Positions 32,532-41,550 are shown, numbered from the stretch's first letter. The stretch is 49,198 nt of DNA from an uncultured Aquimarina sp. (GCF_947492405.1 NZ_CANLMP010000013.1:1-49198); one strand, 5' to 3'. Numbers and translations are program-made. The notes: generated from the letters alone by a model not told the origin.

Positions 32532-33389
32532 ATGAGAAAATTATTGATTTGTACAGTAACTTTAGGATTAATAGCAAGTTGTAGCGTAGAAGATATGGAT
32601 GATACTATATCAATCCAGAATAGTGATAAAGAAAATTTTGAAATGTTTAATAGCCTGGATGGTGCTATGGATAGTTTTGATTTAATTTCGGAACAAGCCT
32701 TTGTAGATGTTCAAAGTTCGTCCAAAAGTTTTCAGGAAAGTTGTGTTTCTGTTGAGCTGTTAGTTTCTAACCGCGAAAATCCTTTGTTAGGTTTTGAGGA
32801 ATATGATTATTATAGTAAAATGATTTTGAACTATACTGAAGAGCAATGTCAGTTTGATGATTGGACTGGTAAGTTGGAGTATTATGTTGCCGGAGTATTT
32901 AATCAGAAGTGGAAAGATTCTACAATATTCAAAAACGTAAGAGGGAATGATGGTTATATGTTTGACGGTTATAGAGTAGCTGAGCAAAATGAAACTTTAA
33001 GTACAGAAACGACAAAGGTGTTCGATGTAATCATAGATGGAGTTATTACTGAACCTAACGGAGACTCTTATCATTATACTGCTAATAGAAATTTTGAGTT
33101 TGAGAACCGATTTACTGCAGAAGAAGTTATTACACTAAAGGAATCCTCATCATTAGAAGGTATTACTGAGACATTCTTTATGAGATCAGAGTCTGTAGAA
33201 GGCGCACCATTAGTTTATAAAGTTGCTTGTTTTAATAGATATAATTTTTTAAAGTACCCTGTTCAAGGATCGTTGGATTTCTCAAGTAGTTTTGGTGTTA
33301 ATTTCAATATTGATTTTGGAGATGGAGCTTGTGATAAAGAAGTTATATTAACAGGTGATAATGGAGAATCTATTGTTTTTGATTTATAA
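32532..33389 (+). CDS. Hypothetical lipoprotein
   Basis: A 285-residue lipoprotein with a short signal and lipobox LIASC, Cys17 becoming the lipidated residue, followed by acidic residues. The mature part is strand-rich (FDVIIDGVITEPNGDSYHYTANRNFEFENRF, then GSLDFSSSFGVNFNIDFGDGACDKEVILTGDNGESIVF). It looks like repeated beta-structure of the kind found in Bacteroidota surface lipoproteins. No known domain is recognised. It is single-gene, with its own terminator 20 bases downstream. Confidence 0.78.
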   Translation: MRKLLICTVTLGLIASCSVEDMDDTISIQNSDKENFEMFNSLDGAMDSFDLISEQAFVDVQSSSKSFQESCVSVELLVSNRENPLLGFEEYDYYSKMILNYTEEQCQFDDWTGKLEYYVAGVFNQKWKDSTIFKNVRGNDGYMFDGYRVAEQNETLSTETTKVFDVIIDGVITEPNGDSYHYTANRNFEFENRFTAEEVITLKESSSLEGITETFFMRSESVEGAPLVYKVACFNRYNFLKYPVQGSLDFSSSFGVNFNIDFGDGACDKEVILTGDNGESIVFDL

Positions 33390-33410
33390 TAGGTAGTTTA
33401 GTTAACTATG

Positions 33411-33447
33411 AAAACCGTCTGTACACCTACTTACAGGCGGTTTTTTT
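33411..33447 (+). terminator. Rho-independent terminator
   Basis: The arms AAACCGTCTGTA (33412-33423) and TACAGGCGGTTT (33432-33443) pair with one G-T, around an 8-nt loop, followed by a T-run. It ends the lipoprotein transcript. Confidence 0.85.
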
Positions 33448-33526
33448 GTGCATTTTTTTGAGTTTAATTATTCCTCTATAAAGATTCAAAATCACTTTTA
33501 GATAATAATTTGAAATTAAAAGTATT

Positions 33527-33640
33527 ATGCTTGATAAAATAAGGAATAATAGAAATGTAAAAAGTAAAGCTTATCCTTACTCGTATAAACAGGAATCTGT
33601 AGAAATAGTAAGAAGCTTACTCAATCATCTTAATATATAA
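33527..33640 (+). CDS. Possible 37-residue small protein
   Basis: The frame starts with ATG, encodes the basic peptide MLDKIRNNRNVKSKAYPYSY and onward, and ends at TAA (33638-33640). It is helical and basic with an amphipathic C-terminal end (VEIVRSLLNHLNI). No good ribosome-binding context exists (Bacteroidota rarely need one). It could equally be chance in AT-rich DNA. Confidence 0.2.
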   Translation: MLDKIRNNRNVKSKAYPYSYKQESVEIVRSLLNHLNI

Positions 33641-34065
33641 TAATTAATATATAGTAAATGTTCTTGATTTTATAGTAAAGTATATGCGGATTGAATCAAT
33701 TCGTTATTGTACTTATATTCAAATACTTTCTTCTTCTTTTGAAAGTAAAATTCTTGACATATTTAGGTGTAATTGTTTTGCCAAAACCTTTCCAAGGCTT
33801 CAAGAATTTTTAACGCAAAACAAATCTTATACTGGTGAAAAAAGATTTTCAAAACCCCGCTTTGTAACGTCAAAGTCCTACGCTAGATAAAATTTTATCT
33901 CAAGCCTCGAATTGACGCTTTTCTTTAACATTTCCTTCAAAAAGCACAACAGATTATACTTAATTCAAGTGTAGGATTACCAGAGTTGATATGGCTAATA
34001 TTCAGAAACACTTAATGTTGGTGTAAAATTCTCATCGGAATTTCATTTTATCCAAAGTGTTTTTA
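33641..34065. other. Gene-poor stretch with a 16-bp perfect palindrome
   Basis: No gene is convincing; a 68-codon frame at 33684-33890 has no recognisable features. The stretch contains the perfect palindrome AGATAAAATTTTATCT (33885-33900), flanked by CCTACGCT and CGAATTGACGC. It may be a decayed gene or element. Confidence 0.4.
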
Positions 34066-35163
34066 TTATTTATTACAACCTTTTCCTGTAATTACAAATA
34101 TATCCTCTTCTTTAGTTAATTGTAATTTTAACGCAGTTGTTAGCTTTTTTAATATTTGAGGAATATTGGCGTTTTCAAAAGCCCCAGAATATTTGCAGTT
34201 AAGAATATTAGCGTTTTTCAGCCAAATTTTAGCATCGTAATTCTCTCCAAGATCATGAATAATTTCATCAACAAGAGCATCCTGGTAGTATAATTTTTTT
34301 GTTTTCCACGCAAATCGATTCGGAGATTTTTCTAGTAAAGAAAAACCGTTTTGATCAACGCTAAAGCTTTCTCCAGGAATTAAAGTTCTAACTTCTTTAG
34401 TACTATTGTGGACCACTTTGGCTGTTCCATCAATAAGAGTCATAAGATCTCCTTTAGTATCGGAATGTATCGCAAAAGAATTACCTGTAACTTGTATTTT
34501 GGAATATTTTCCGAACATGATAAATGGTTTAGAATCATTATTCTTAATATTAAAAAATACAGTACCAGTTATATCCGCTCTACGATACCCTTGTTTCGTA
34601 GCGGTAAAATTTACGTTGCTATTTTTTCTGACTACAATGGTACTGGAATCAGGAAGTTTATTGTATTTAGTGTGCTCGGTAGAAGCGTATTTATCTGAAG
34701 CCGTATAGGTGACCGTTATGACTCCTTTTTCAATAATCTCATCTTCTGGTTCTAAGGTTGTAACATCTATTTGTTTAGCGATTGTATCTTTTTTAGATCC
34801 TTTTACATCTTCTGAGGTAGCATATTCTGTTATTATTTTATTACTTTCTTCTGGAGTAGAAGATATTGTGTCATTTGTGTTAGTTACTAGGTTGATATTT
34901 TCTTTTTGAATTGGAATTTCGGTACTCGTCTCTTCTATGTTTGTTTTTGATCCTTTATGATTCTTAAAATAGTATAAAGTAACAACACCAAGAAGCATTA
35001 GAACAATGACACCAACCGTATACCAATAGAACGAACTTTTATCATCTGATTTTTCTTGAACAGCATCAAAAATAAGGTCAAAGCTGTCCCTAGATGATTC
35101 CATAACATCATCTTTAAATTTTGTTTGTAAAAATTCTTTTAAAAGGTCCTTGTCCTCTTTCAT
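34066..35163 (-). CDS. FecR-like anti-sigma factor
   Basis: A 365-residue membrane protein pairing with the ECF sigma gene 24 bases upstream. A cytoplasmic N-terminal part (1-43) is followed by one membrane helix (about 45-66), an acidic Ser/Thr-rich periplasmic linker (about 70-140), a FecR domain (about 150-280; YRRADITGTVFFNIKNNDSKPFIM, FGKYSKIQVTGNSFAIHS) and a DUF4974 C-terminal domain (about 285-365; YQDALVDEIIHDLGENYDAKIW). Such proteins release their sigma factor on a signal from an outer-membrane receptor, but no TonB-dependent receptor gene is adjacent here. Confidence 0.85.
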   Translation of the reverse strand: MKEDKDLLKEFLQTKFKDDVMESSRDSFDLIFDAVQEKSDDKSSFYWYTVGVIVLMLLGVVTLYYFKNHKGSKTNIEETSTEIPIQKENINLVTNTNDTISSTPEESNKIITEYATSEDVKGSKKDTIAKQIDVTTLEPEDEIIEKGVITVTYTASDKYASTEHTKYNKLPDSSTIVVRKNSNVNFTATKQGYRRADITGTVFFNIKNNDSKPFIMFGKYSKIQVTGNSFAIHSDTKGDLMTLIDGTAKVVHNSTKEVRTLIPGESFSVDQNGFSLLEKSPNRFAWKTKKLYYQDALVDEIIHDLGENYDAKIWLKNANILNCKYSGAFENANIPQILKKLTTALKLQLTKEEDIFVITGKGCNK

Positions 35164-35187
35164 TTGGTTCTCGTTTAGAGATAGCGA

Positions 35188-35754
35188 TTAGTATTTTTCA
35201 ATTCCGATAGCTCTCATATTTTCTAAAAGTTTTTTCCTTGCTCTTGTGTAATTTGATCTAGAAGTACTTTCTTTTATTTTTAATATTTTTCCTATTTCTT
35301 TATGCGAATAACCTTCAATGGCATACAGGTTTAACACATATCTATATTGCTCAGGCAAATCACTGATTAATGTTCTTAACTTTTCTGCCGAAAGTTGTTT
35401 TGAGAATTCATCTTCTTCAATCTCTCCTAATTCTTGAGCTTCATTCTCTTCTATTAATTCTGAATTATCTATTAAAACAGTTTTTTTCATTTTATGCCAA
35501 TGATCAATTGCACTATTTACAACGATTCTTTCGATCCAACTTCCTAATGTTCCCTTATGCTTATATTTTTTAATATTTTTAAAAACTTTGATAAAGGCAT
35601 CTTGCACTATATCTTCAGCGTCAGATTGATTTTTGCAATAGCGAAAACTTACCGCAAGCATTCTGGGCATAAAGGCATTATATATTTTTTCCATGGCATC
35701 CCGGTTATTCTTTTTACAGGCTTTAACCAGTCTGTCTTGTTCTTCTTTATTCAT
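35188..35754 (-). CDS. ECF RNA polymerase sigma factor (FecI-like partner)
   Basis: A 188-residue sigma factor. Region 2 (about 18-85) contains RYCKNQSDAEDIVQDAFIKVFKNIKKY, and region 4 (about 125-180) contains LPEQYRYVLNLYAIEGYSHKEIGKILKIKESTSRSNYTRARKKL. An acidic linker (about 100-115) separates the two. The length is typical. It is transcribed first, with the FecR-like anti-sigma following, the normal arrangement for Bacteroidota sigma/anti-sigma pairs. Confidence 0.92.
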   Translation of the reverse strand: MNKEEQDRLVKACKKNNRDAMEKIYNAFMPRMLAVSFRYCKNQSDAEDIVQDAFIKVFKNIKKYKHKGTLGSWIERIVVNSAIDHWHKMKKTVLIDNSELIEENEAQELGEIEEDEFSKQLSAEKLRTLISDLPEQYRYVLNLYAIEGYSHKEIGKILKIKESTSRSNYTRARKKLLENMRAIGIEKY

Positions 35755-35873
35755 GAATAAGGGTTAGTGCTTACTCTCATAAATTATAACTGAGAATGTA
35801 GGATTCCGCTGCGTATACTATTTATAAAATAGTATAATTAAATGTTAAATATACTAAAATGAAATTTTGATAT

Positions 35874-35905
35874 AAAAAAAGCAGCCACACATTAAGTGTG
35901 GCTGC
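35874..35905 (-). terminator. Terminator of gpmI
   Basis: The arms GCAGCCACAC (35881-35890) and GTGTGGCTGC (35896-35905) form a perfect 10-bp stem with a 5-nt loop. On the minus strand it is followed by a T-run (35874-35880 is AAAAAAA on the plus strand). Confidence 0.88.
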
Positions 35906-35929
35906 TATATAACTTTAGATACTTAAAAC

Positions 35930-37447
35930 TTATTTAATTAGTGACTTTTGGGTCATTGCTGCAGGTTGATCTACTCCTATAAGCTCTAGAATTGTTGGTG
36001 CTATGTCTCCCAGTACTCCATCTTTTATTTGTATCATATCAGTATCGATAAAGATAATAGGAACCGGATTTGTTGTATGAGCTGTGTGCGGAGATCCATC
36101 GGGATTAATCATTGTTTCGCAATTACCGTGATCCGCAATTAATATGGTGCTGTATCCATTTTCTAGTCCAGTTGTTACGACATCCTTTACGCATTCATCT
36201 ACAGCTTCGCATGCTTTGATAGCAGCTTCCATAACACCGGTATGACCTACCATATCACCATTAGCAAAATTAAGGCAGATAAAATCAGCTTCTCCTTTTT
36301 GTAATTCAGGAACCAAAGCATCTCTTAATTCATAGGCACTCATTTCTGGCTTTAGGTCATAAGTCGCTACTTTCGGAGAATTTCTAAGGATTCTGGATTC
36401 GCCTTCAAAAGGTTCCTCTTGTCCACCAGAAAAGAAGAAGGTAACGTGAGGATATTTTTCGGTTTCTGCAATTCGAATTTGTTTCTTACCAGCTTTAGAT
36501 AACACTTCTCCTAAAGTTTCCGTAATATTATCTTTATCATAAATCACGTGTATTCCATCAAAATTCTCATCATAATTAGTCATAGTCACATAATACAATG
36601 GTAATTTATGAGTATTGTATTCGTGCATATCCGATTGGGATAGCATTTCTGTAAGTTCTCGACCTCGATCCGTTCTGAAATTAAAGAATATTACTACATC
36701 ATCATCTTTGATTGTAGCGACAGGAGATCCATTTTCTTCTATCACGATTGGTTTTATAAATTCATCAGTGATGTCATTATCATAGTTTTTCTGAATACTC
36801 TCGATGGCATTAGTGCTGGATTCTCCGGTTCCGTTAACGATAAGGTCATATGCTAGTTGTACACGTTCCCATCTTTTGTCACGATCCATTGCATAATATC
36901 GTCCCACTACAGAGGCTAATTTACCTGTGGATTCAGCCATATGTTTCTGAATGGCCGTAATATGATTTATTCCTGATTTTGGATCTACGTCACGACCATC
37001 TGTAAAAGCGTGTAAAAAAACATTTTCTAATCCCTTAGAATTCGCTACGTCTAATAATCCTTTTATATGATTAATATGAGAATGAACTCCTCCATCACTT
37101 ACTAATCCTAAAAGATGGACATTCTTATTGTTTTCCTTAGCATAACTAAGTGCATCCGTAAGTGTTTGTTCATTTTTTAAGGTATCATTTTTTATAGCTA
37201 AGTTAATTTTGGCTAAATCCTGATACACTATTCTTCCTGCTCCCAGATTCATGTGACCTACCTCGCTATTTCCCATTTGTCCATCAGGAAGGCCTACATG
37301 AAGACCATCAGTTCTTAAAGCCGCGTTAGGATATTTTGTGTATAAACTATCAATAAATGGAGTTTCGGCATGATCTATTGCAGAAACTTTAGGATCTGGA
37401 GATGTTCCCCATCCATCCAGAATCATTAAGATTACTTTTTTGTTCAT
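35930..37447 (-). CDS. gpmI: 2,3-bisphosphoglycerate-independent phosphoglycerate mutase
   Basis: A 505-residue Mn2+-dependent glycolytic enzyme interconverting 3- and 2-phosphoglycerate through a phosphoserine intermediate. The start is set at MNKKVILMILDGWG (37447); the longer frame begins with TTG 33 codons earlier. The nucleophile is Ser61 in GQMGNSEVGHMNLGAG; Asp11 of LDGWG is a metal ligand. The insertion domain (about 75-310) carries SDGGVHSH and GRDVDPKSG and YYAMDRDKRWERV. Further metal ligands lie in NFANGDMVGHTG and ADHGNCE. The length is typical (about 510). It is single-gene, with a terminator downstream. Confidence 0.97.
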   Translation of the reverse strand: MNKKVILMILDGWGTSPDPKVSAIDHAETPFIDSLYTKYPNAALRTDGLHVGLPDGQMGNSEVGHMNLGAGRIVYQDLAKINLAIKNDTLKNEQTLTDALSYAKENNKNVHLLGLVSDGGVHSHINHIKGLLDVANSKGLENVFLHAFTDGRDVDPKSGINHITAIQKHMAESTGKLASVVGRYYAMDRDKRWERVQLAYDLIVNGTGESSTNAIESIQKNYDNDITDEFIKPIVIEENGSPVATIKDDDVVIFFNFRTDRGRELTEMLSQSDMHEYNTHKLPLYYVTMTNYDENFDGIHVIYDKDNITETLGEVLSKAGKKQIRIAETEKYPHVTFFFSGGQEEPFEGESRILRNSPKVATYDLKPEMSAYELRDALVPELQKGEADFICLNFANGDMVGHTGVMEAAIKACEAVDECVKDVVTTGLENGYSTILIADHGNCETMINPDGSPHTAHTTNPVPIIFIDTDMIQIKDGVLGDIAPTILELIGVDQPAAMTQKSLIK

Positions 37448-37919
37448 TTTCTTTATGTAATTTGATGTTTTTCGATCATCTATAATTAGTGATTGTTGAA
37501 AAGCATAACAAGAAGCTAAATTACGATATAGAATAGAAGCGCCCAAAAGTCAGTAAGTATACATCTCTAGTTTTTGTTGGTTCGGATTATTTATTTGGAT
37601 GTTTTTTTGAAGAACTATTAATGTCCCCTAATTGTCAGGGTTTAAAATAAATAATTCTCATGATTAGTCATATTTTAATGATGATAACTTAATTCTTTGG
37701 TAACTGAAAATAGAATGGTAAAATTTAATTTTAGATACTCATTTGATTACAAAAATTACTATAGAGTTTTGGTTTGTTAATTTTTGTAAAACGTTATCAG
37801 AATATTTTGTTAGAAACAGGTTAAAATTCTGTTATTTATATTTTGAAGTGTAACAAAATGTGGGTTCGTGAAGTCATATAGTATATCAAATAAACATAAT
37901 TTAATAAATTCACAACATC
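37448..37919. other. Long spacer before the ankyrin gene
   Basis: This is a 472-base spacer between divergent genes. I see no gene or RNA. A TTTTG...TAATTTAG pair on the minus strand (about 37495-37540) is a plausible gpmI promoter. The half nearest the ankyrin gene is A/T-rich leader. Confidence 0.4.
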
Positions 37920-38300
37920 ATGAAAAAAACAATTGTAACCGCATTGATGATTATGTTCATCACATCTGTAAGCTTTGCTTCAGAAGAACCAATGACTACT
38001 GATAGTCATAATTACGAACTAAAAACGTATAAATTAAGCGCTTTTTGTATGGCAATCGTAAAAGGAGACCTAGATACTGTAAAAAAGATGATAGAGTTAG
38101 GAAGCGATGTAAACAAAAAATCAGAAGGGAAAACACCTTTAATGTATGCTGCGCGATATAATAGGGCAGATATCCTTAAATTATTAATAGCAAAAGGAGC
38201 AAAGGTTAAAACCAAAGATAGCAAGGGGTACACTGCAATGAAATTTGCTAAATTATCAAATGCTAAAGATGCGATAGCTATTCTTAAAGAAGTGTCTTAA
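37920..38300 (+). CDS. Secreted ankyrin-repeat protein
   Basis: A 126-residue protein with a signal peptide (1-20, ending SFAS), so it acts in the periplasm or outside. It has ankyrin repeats: FCMAIVKGDLDTVKKMIELGSDVNKKSEG (about 41-69), KTPLMYAARYNRADILKLLIAKGAKVKTKDSKG (about 70-102) and YTAMKFAKLSNAKDAIAILKE (about 103-124). There is room for a small binding surface only. The partner is unknown. It is single-gene, ending in a bidirectional terminator shared with the M48 peptidase gene. Confidence 0.92.
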   Translation: MKKTIVTALMIMFITSVSFASEEPMTTDSHNYELKTYKLSAFCMAIVKGDLDTVKKMIELGSDVNKKSEGKTPLMYAARYNRADILKLLIAKGAKVKTKDSKGYTAMKFAKLSNAKDAIAILKEVS

Positions 38301-38325
38301 AAATTTTTTTAAAAATAAATCAATA

Positions 38326-38362
38326 AAACTTCGCTTAGAATATTCCTAAGCGAAGTTTTTTT
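38326..38362. terminator. Bidirectional terminator
   Basis: The arms AAACTTCGCTTAG and CTAAGCGAAGTTT form a 13-bp stem with a short loop, with T-runs on both strands, placed between the convergent ankyrin and M48 genes. Confidence 0.9.
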
Positions 38363-39128
38363 ATTGTCCGTTGTATTCTTTTATAGCTTCCTGAATTTTT
38401 TCGATACGATTATCAGGATCTGGATGGGTACTCTGAAATTCTGGAGTACGATTAGGACCAGCTGCATTTTTCAGAATTTGCATAACACCAATCATTTCCT
38501 GTGGATTATAACCAGAATTGATCATGAATAAAACGCCTAATTTGTCACTTTCTAATTCATCATCTCTACCATTACCCAAAAGTACATTTTGGCCTATTCC
38601 ATTTACAAGTCCTCCTGCATCAGCGCCAACAGAAGCTCCTGTAGAAATAGTTTTCCAAAACTCATGTTCAGCAATTCGTTCTGCAGAATGTCTTCCTAAT
38701 ACATGTCCAATTTCATGTCCCAATACACCAGCTAATTGATCTTCGTTCTGTAATTTAGAATAAAGAGCAAAGGTTATAAAAATTTGACCTCCTGGTAGTG
38801 CAAACGCATTTATCGTATTAGGATCCGCCAAAAGATGAAATTCATATTGGTATGGTGATTGTCTTGCCATCGTATTTGCAATAAGCTTGTTTCCTACGTT
38901 GTCTACATAATTCTGTAACTTTTGATCTGGATAAAGACCACCATGTTGTCGAGTTATCTCTGGTTCACTCTGTAGTCCGATTGCTATCTCCTGATCAGTG
39001 GTCATATTAATGTTTTGGACTCTATTCGTATACTCATTAAGCGTTTTGTTGTTACACTTCTTAAAGAAGGCAAAAGCTACGATAGCAAGTCCTATCAATA
39101 TTCTTATTTTTAATCCACCACGTCTCAT
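38361..39128 (-). CDS. M48-family zinc metallopeptidase
   Basis: A 255-residue M48 peptidase of the Oma1/BepA/LoiP type. An N-terminal hydrophobic segment (about 8-22) acts as anchor or signal; a Cys at 25 is not in a good lipobox. The zinc site is HEIGH (His138, Glu139, His142) in GVLGHEIGHVLGRH, with the third ligand Glu in DDELESDKLG (about 189-198). NAFALPGGQIFITFALYSKLQNEDQLA precedes it as usual. QSTHPDPDNRI is the family's C-terminal signature. There is no TPR domain, so it is a short form. It acts in periplasmic protein quality control or outer-membrane maintenance by family analogy. Confidence 0.93.
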   Translation of the reverse strand: MRRGGLKIRILIGLAIVAFAFFKKCNNKTLNEYTNRVQNINMTTDQEIAIGLQSEPEITRQHGGLYPDQKLQNYVDNVGNKLIANTMARQSPYQYEFHLLADPNTINAFALPGGQIFITFALYSKLQNEDQLAGVLGHEIGHVLGRHSAERIAEHEFWKTISTGASVGADAGGLVNGIGQNVLLGNGRDDELESDKLGVLFMINSGYNPQEMIGVMQILKNAAGPNRTPEFQSTHPDPDNRIEKIQEAIKEYNGQ

Positions 39129-39192
39129 GGAGTTTTATTTTTAGTTAATGTAAATACGTTTTTTTCAGATACATAAAGTTACTAAATATAAA

Positions 39193-39237
39193 AGTTGCTT
39201 ACCAATAAATGCAAAATAACATTTTTGGTAAGCAACT
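39193..39237 (-). terminator. Terminator of the CAP gene
   Basis: The arms AGTTGCTTACCAA (39193-39205) and TTGGTAAGCAACT (39225-39237) form a perfect 13-bp stem with a 19-nt loop, followed on the minus strand by TTTTATATTT. Confidence 0.75.
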
Positions 39238-39301
39238 ACTAGAGGTATTGTGTTCGGGCTATTGAACACATATAGTGCTAATTAGCATAGTTGATGTATG
39301 G

Positions 39302-39787
39302 TTAACGATAAAAAAGTTGAGTATAATAATATCTGCCGTCTTGATCTTTTATTGCAGAAATACCCGTATACGTATAATTACCTTCTATATTTTCTTTATG
39401 TCCAGGACTATTAAGCCACCCATTTACAACACTTTGTGCATCCGTATAAAATCGTGCTACATTTTCTGCTGTACCTGTTGCATTTTCTTTATCACTTAAA
39501 ACGTCCCCTCTTTGATTAAAATTATCATGACTGATCTGGTTTACCGAAATCATATATTTAGTATGATCAATAGCTAATTGCTCTGCAGTTCCGTTTTTGG
39601 ATAGGGCAGATAATCCTAAACCTTGACGATGTTGATTGACAAGTGTAAATATAGCGTCAGAAATATTAGTTTCATTAGTAAGTTCACTTGTTTCTATATC
39701 CGTAATCTCAGTATCATCTTCAGAAGAACATGATGCTATTGTTATGATCATCAGTGTTATATATAAAAATCTTAAAATACTTTTCAT
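39302..39787 (-). CDS. CAP-domain lipoprotein
   Basis: A 161-residue protein with a lipoprotein signal ending in ASC (start at MKSILRF, 39787, preferred over the ATG six codons upstream), then an acidic linker and a CAP/SCP/PR1 domain (about 45-161). Visible family motifs are IFTLVNQHRQGLGL, LAIDHTKYMISVNQISHDNF, ENVARFYTDAQSVVNGWLNSPGHKENI and YYYTQLFYR. The Glu and His of the proposed CAP cleft are present. The function of bacterial single-CAP lipoproteins is unknown; they are exposed on or under the outer membrane. It is followed by the M48 gene on the same strand. Confidence 0.92.
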   Translation of the reverse strand: MKSILRFLYITLMIITIASCSSEDDTEITDIETSELTNETNISDAIFTLVNQHRQGLGLSALSKNGTAEQLAIDHTKYMISVNQISHDNFNQRGDVLSDKENATGTAENVARFYTDAQSVVNGWLNSPGHKENIEGNYTYTGISAIKDQDGRYYYTQLFYR

Positions 39788-39838
39788 AAGATATAGGGCT
39801 TTCATATTATAACTTAAAGAAATTAGTTTTAGTATGTG

Positions 39839-40564
39839 TTACAACAATTTAGGGTTAATGTCCAATACGTTTTGATCCATATATTGTTGTATGAATTCTG
39901 AAGTGAAATTAGAACTCCCCATTAATACTGTTTTTTGCAACTCAGATTTTATATCAAGTTTTTTAAATTCTTTAAGCATTGGAACCGATGATGGAGCGTA
40001 GGAGTAATGCCAAGGCTCATATTTAAATCCTTTTCGGCCTTTTTTATTTGTATAAACGAGATAAAAACCAAAGTCATTAGCGTTATGGTCCATCCACGTC
40101 TTAAATCTGGTAAAAGGACCTTCGTTATGAAAATGCTTTTCTAAAAGTACGCTTTTAGGTTGTTTAACACTTCCATCAACAATATCCATATCGGTACCCC
40201 AATGATGACGTGATGTACCAGGAATGGTAGAATATTCAATTATTTTATGGATCGCTTTTATGGGTGATAATCCGCTAGCGGTATATCTTTCATATTTACG
40301 TTCCCAAATACGGTTTTGGTGCTCATAATCCCTATAACTGGAAACAACTTTAAGTTTAATACCTTGCTCTAAGGCTGCACTTTTCATTTTTAGAAAAGCT
40401 TGATGCGCTTTTTTACGTAATTTATGCCCTTCACCAACAAGTTTAGGATTTCCTTTTCCCATAAGATCACCTTTGGTATACCGCGACTGAAAATCAGTAA
40501 ATGATATGGAAGATAATCCTACCAGTCCCATAGCGCTTACTTGAATAAATTTTTTTCTTTGCAT
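39839..40564 (-). CDS. M15 family D-alanyl-D-alanine carboxypeptidase (VanY-like)
   Basis: A 241-residue peptidase of the VanY/DacB-like M15 family, which trims peptidoglycan stem peptides. The start is MQRKKFIQV at 40564; an upstream TTG is the alternative. The signal region QRKKFIQVSAMGLVGL resembles a Tat motif but has RK rather than RR. Zinc ligands lie in SRHHWGTDMDIVD (His and Asp, about 119-131) and EPWHYSYAP (about 197-205). VVSSYRDYEHQNRIW (about 72-86) is the substrate-site motif. Confidence 0.92.
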   Translation of the reverse strand: MQRKKFIQVSAMGLVGLSSISFTDFQSRYTKGDLMGKGNPKLVGEGHKLRKKAHQAFLKMKSAALEQGIKLKVVSSYRDYEHQNRIWERKYERYTASGLSPIKAIHKIIEYSTIPGTSRHHWGTDMDIVDGSVKQPKSVLLEKHFHNEGPFTRFKTWMDHNANDFGFYLVYTNKKGRKGFKYEPWHYSYAPSSVPMLKEFKKLDIKSELQKTVLMGSSNFTSEFIQQYMDQNVLDINPKLL

Positions 40565-40648
40565 TATTAACAAAATTATCCTTTTGAATCAGAAAGAGTG
40601 ATCCTTACAGTTTATAAATGTATCTGTAATTTAAGAAATTAAAATGAG

Positions 40649-40694
40649 ACACCGCAGTTAACCATCTTATCATGATGCACTGCGGTGTTTTTTT
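40649..40694. terminator. Terminator-like hairpin between clpP and M15
   Basis: The arms ACACCGCAGT (40649-40658) and ACTGCGGTGT (40679-40688) form a perfect 10-bp stem with a 20-nt loop. A strong T-run lies on the plus-strand side (40688-40694), a weaker one on the minus-strand side. It probably ends the clpP transcript before the M15 gene. Confidence 0.7.
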
Positions 40695-40737
40695 GACCTT
40701 AAAAAATTCGAATATTTAATAATAAAATATTTTGTAA

Positions 40738-41286
40738 TTATGATAGTACACCATCTACTATACCATATTCGATAGATTCATCAGCATCCATCCAGTAATC
40801 GCGGTTAAAATCCTTCAATACTTTATCGATATCTTGACCACAATTATCTGCTAGAATTTGAGCACTTAATTCTTTGGTTTTTAAAATTTCTGTAGCCTGA
40901 ATTTCTATATTAGAAGCTTGACCTCTAGCTCCACCACTGGGCTGGTGTATCATTACCTTAGCATGAGGTTGGATAAATCTACGTCCTTTTTCGCCCACAC
41001 TTAAAAGAATTGATCCCATAGAAGCTGCTAATCCTGTGCAGATAGTAGAGACAGGACTTTTTAATGCTTTAATCGTGTCATACATAGCGAATCCTGATGT
41101 TACATAACCACCCGGACTATTGATGTATAATTTTATTTCTTCATTACTAATCATATCCAGATACATCAATCTGTCAATTACATGCTTAGCTGATTTATCA
41201 TCCACTTGACCCCACAGAAAAACACTACGTTCTTCTAGAAATTTTTTGTCTATTATATCCTGGATTTTTCCTGATTTCTCTTTCAT
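40738..41286 (-). CDS. Short ClpP-type serine protease paralogue
   Basis: A 182-residue ClpP-fold protease. The catalytic triad is Ser89 (TGLAASMGS), His114 (VMIHQPSGG) and Asp163 (NRDYWMDADE). The oxyanion-side INSPGG (about 55-60) is intact. Compared with the canonical ClpP of this phylum (about 220 residues, as I recall it), this copy lacks the N-terminal stretch before the first strand, the part that forms the axial pore hairpin used by ClpX. It is therefore probably a second ClpP, working in mixed rings or with another partner. No clpX is adjacent. I leave the gene symbol open for this reason. Confidence 0.85.
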   Translation of the reverse strand: MKEKSGKIQDIIDKKFLEERSVFLWGQVDDKSAKHVIDRLMYLDMISNEEIKLYINSPGGYVTSGFAMYDTIKALKSPVSTICTGLAASMGSILLSVGEKGRRFIQPHAKVMIHQPSGGARGQASNIEIQATEILKTKELSAQILADNCGQDIDKVLKDFNRDYWMDADESIEYGIVDGVLS

Positions 41287-41550
41287 GTGATTTATGATTA
41301 TTTTTTCTAAATGTAGTTAAAAGTATAATTATTTTTACAAAATATCACGAAATAAATGATAACATATTTTATACGTATATAAATAAATACAAGATTTTAA
41401 AACCTGAGTTCCCAGAAGCCTTTATCATTAATTCAAAAAATTAATGGTACATAGTTTTAATAGTTACATTTTTAATTGTCTATCAAATAAGTTTTATCTT
41501 AATGAAGGATATTGGATATGCTTGTGCAATTACGTAAAAAAACTATTGGG

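Noticed and set aside
33684..33890. 68-codon plus-strand frame
   Set aside because: No recognisable motif, atypical composition, overlaps the palindrome region; I consider it chance.
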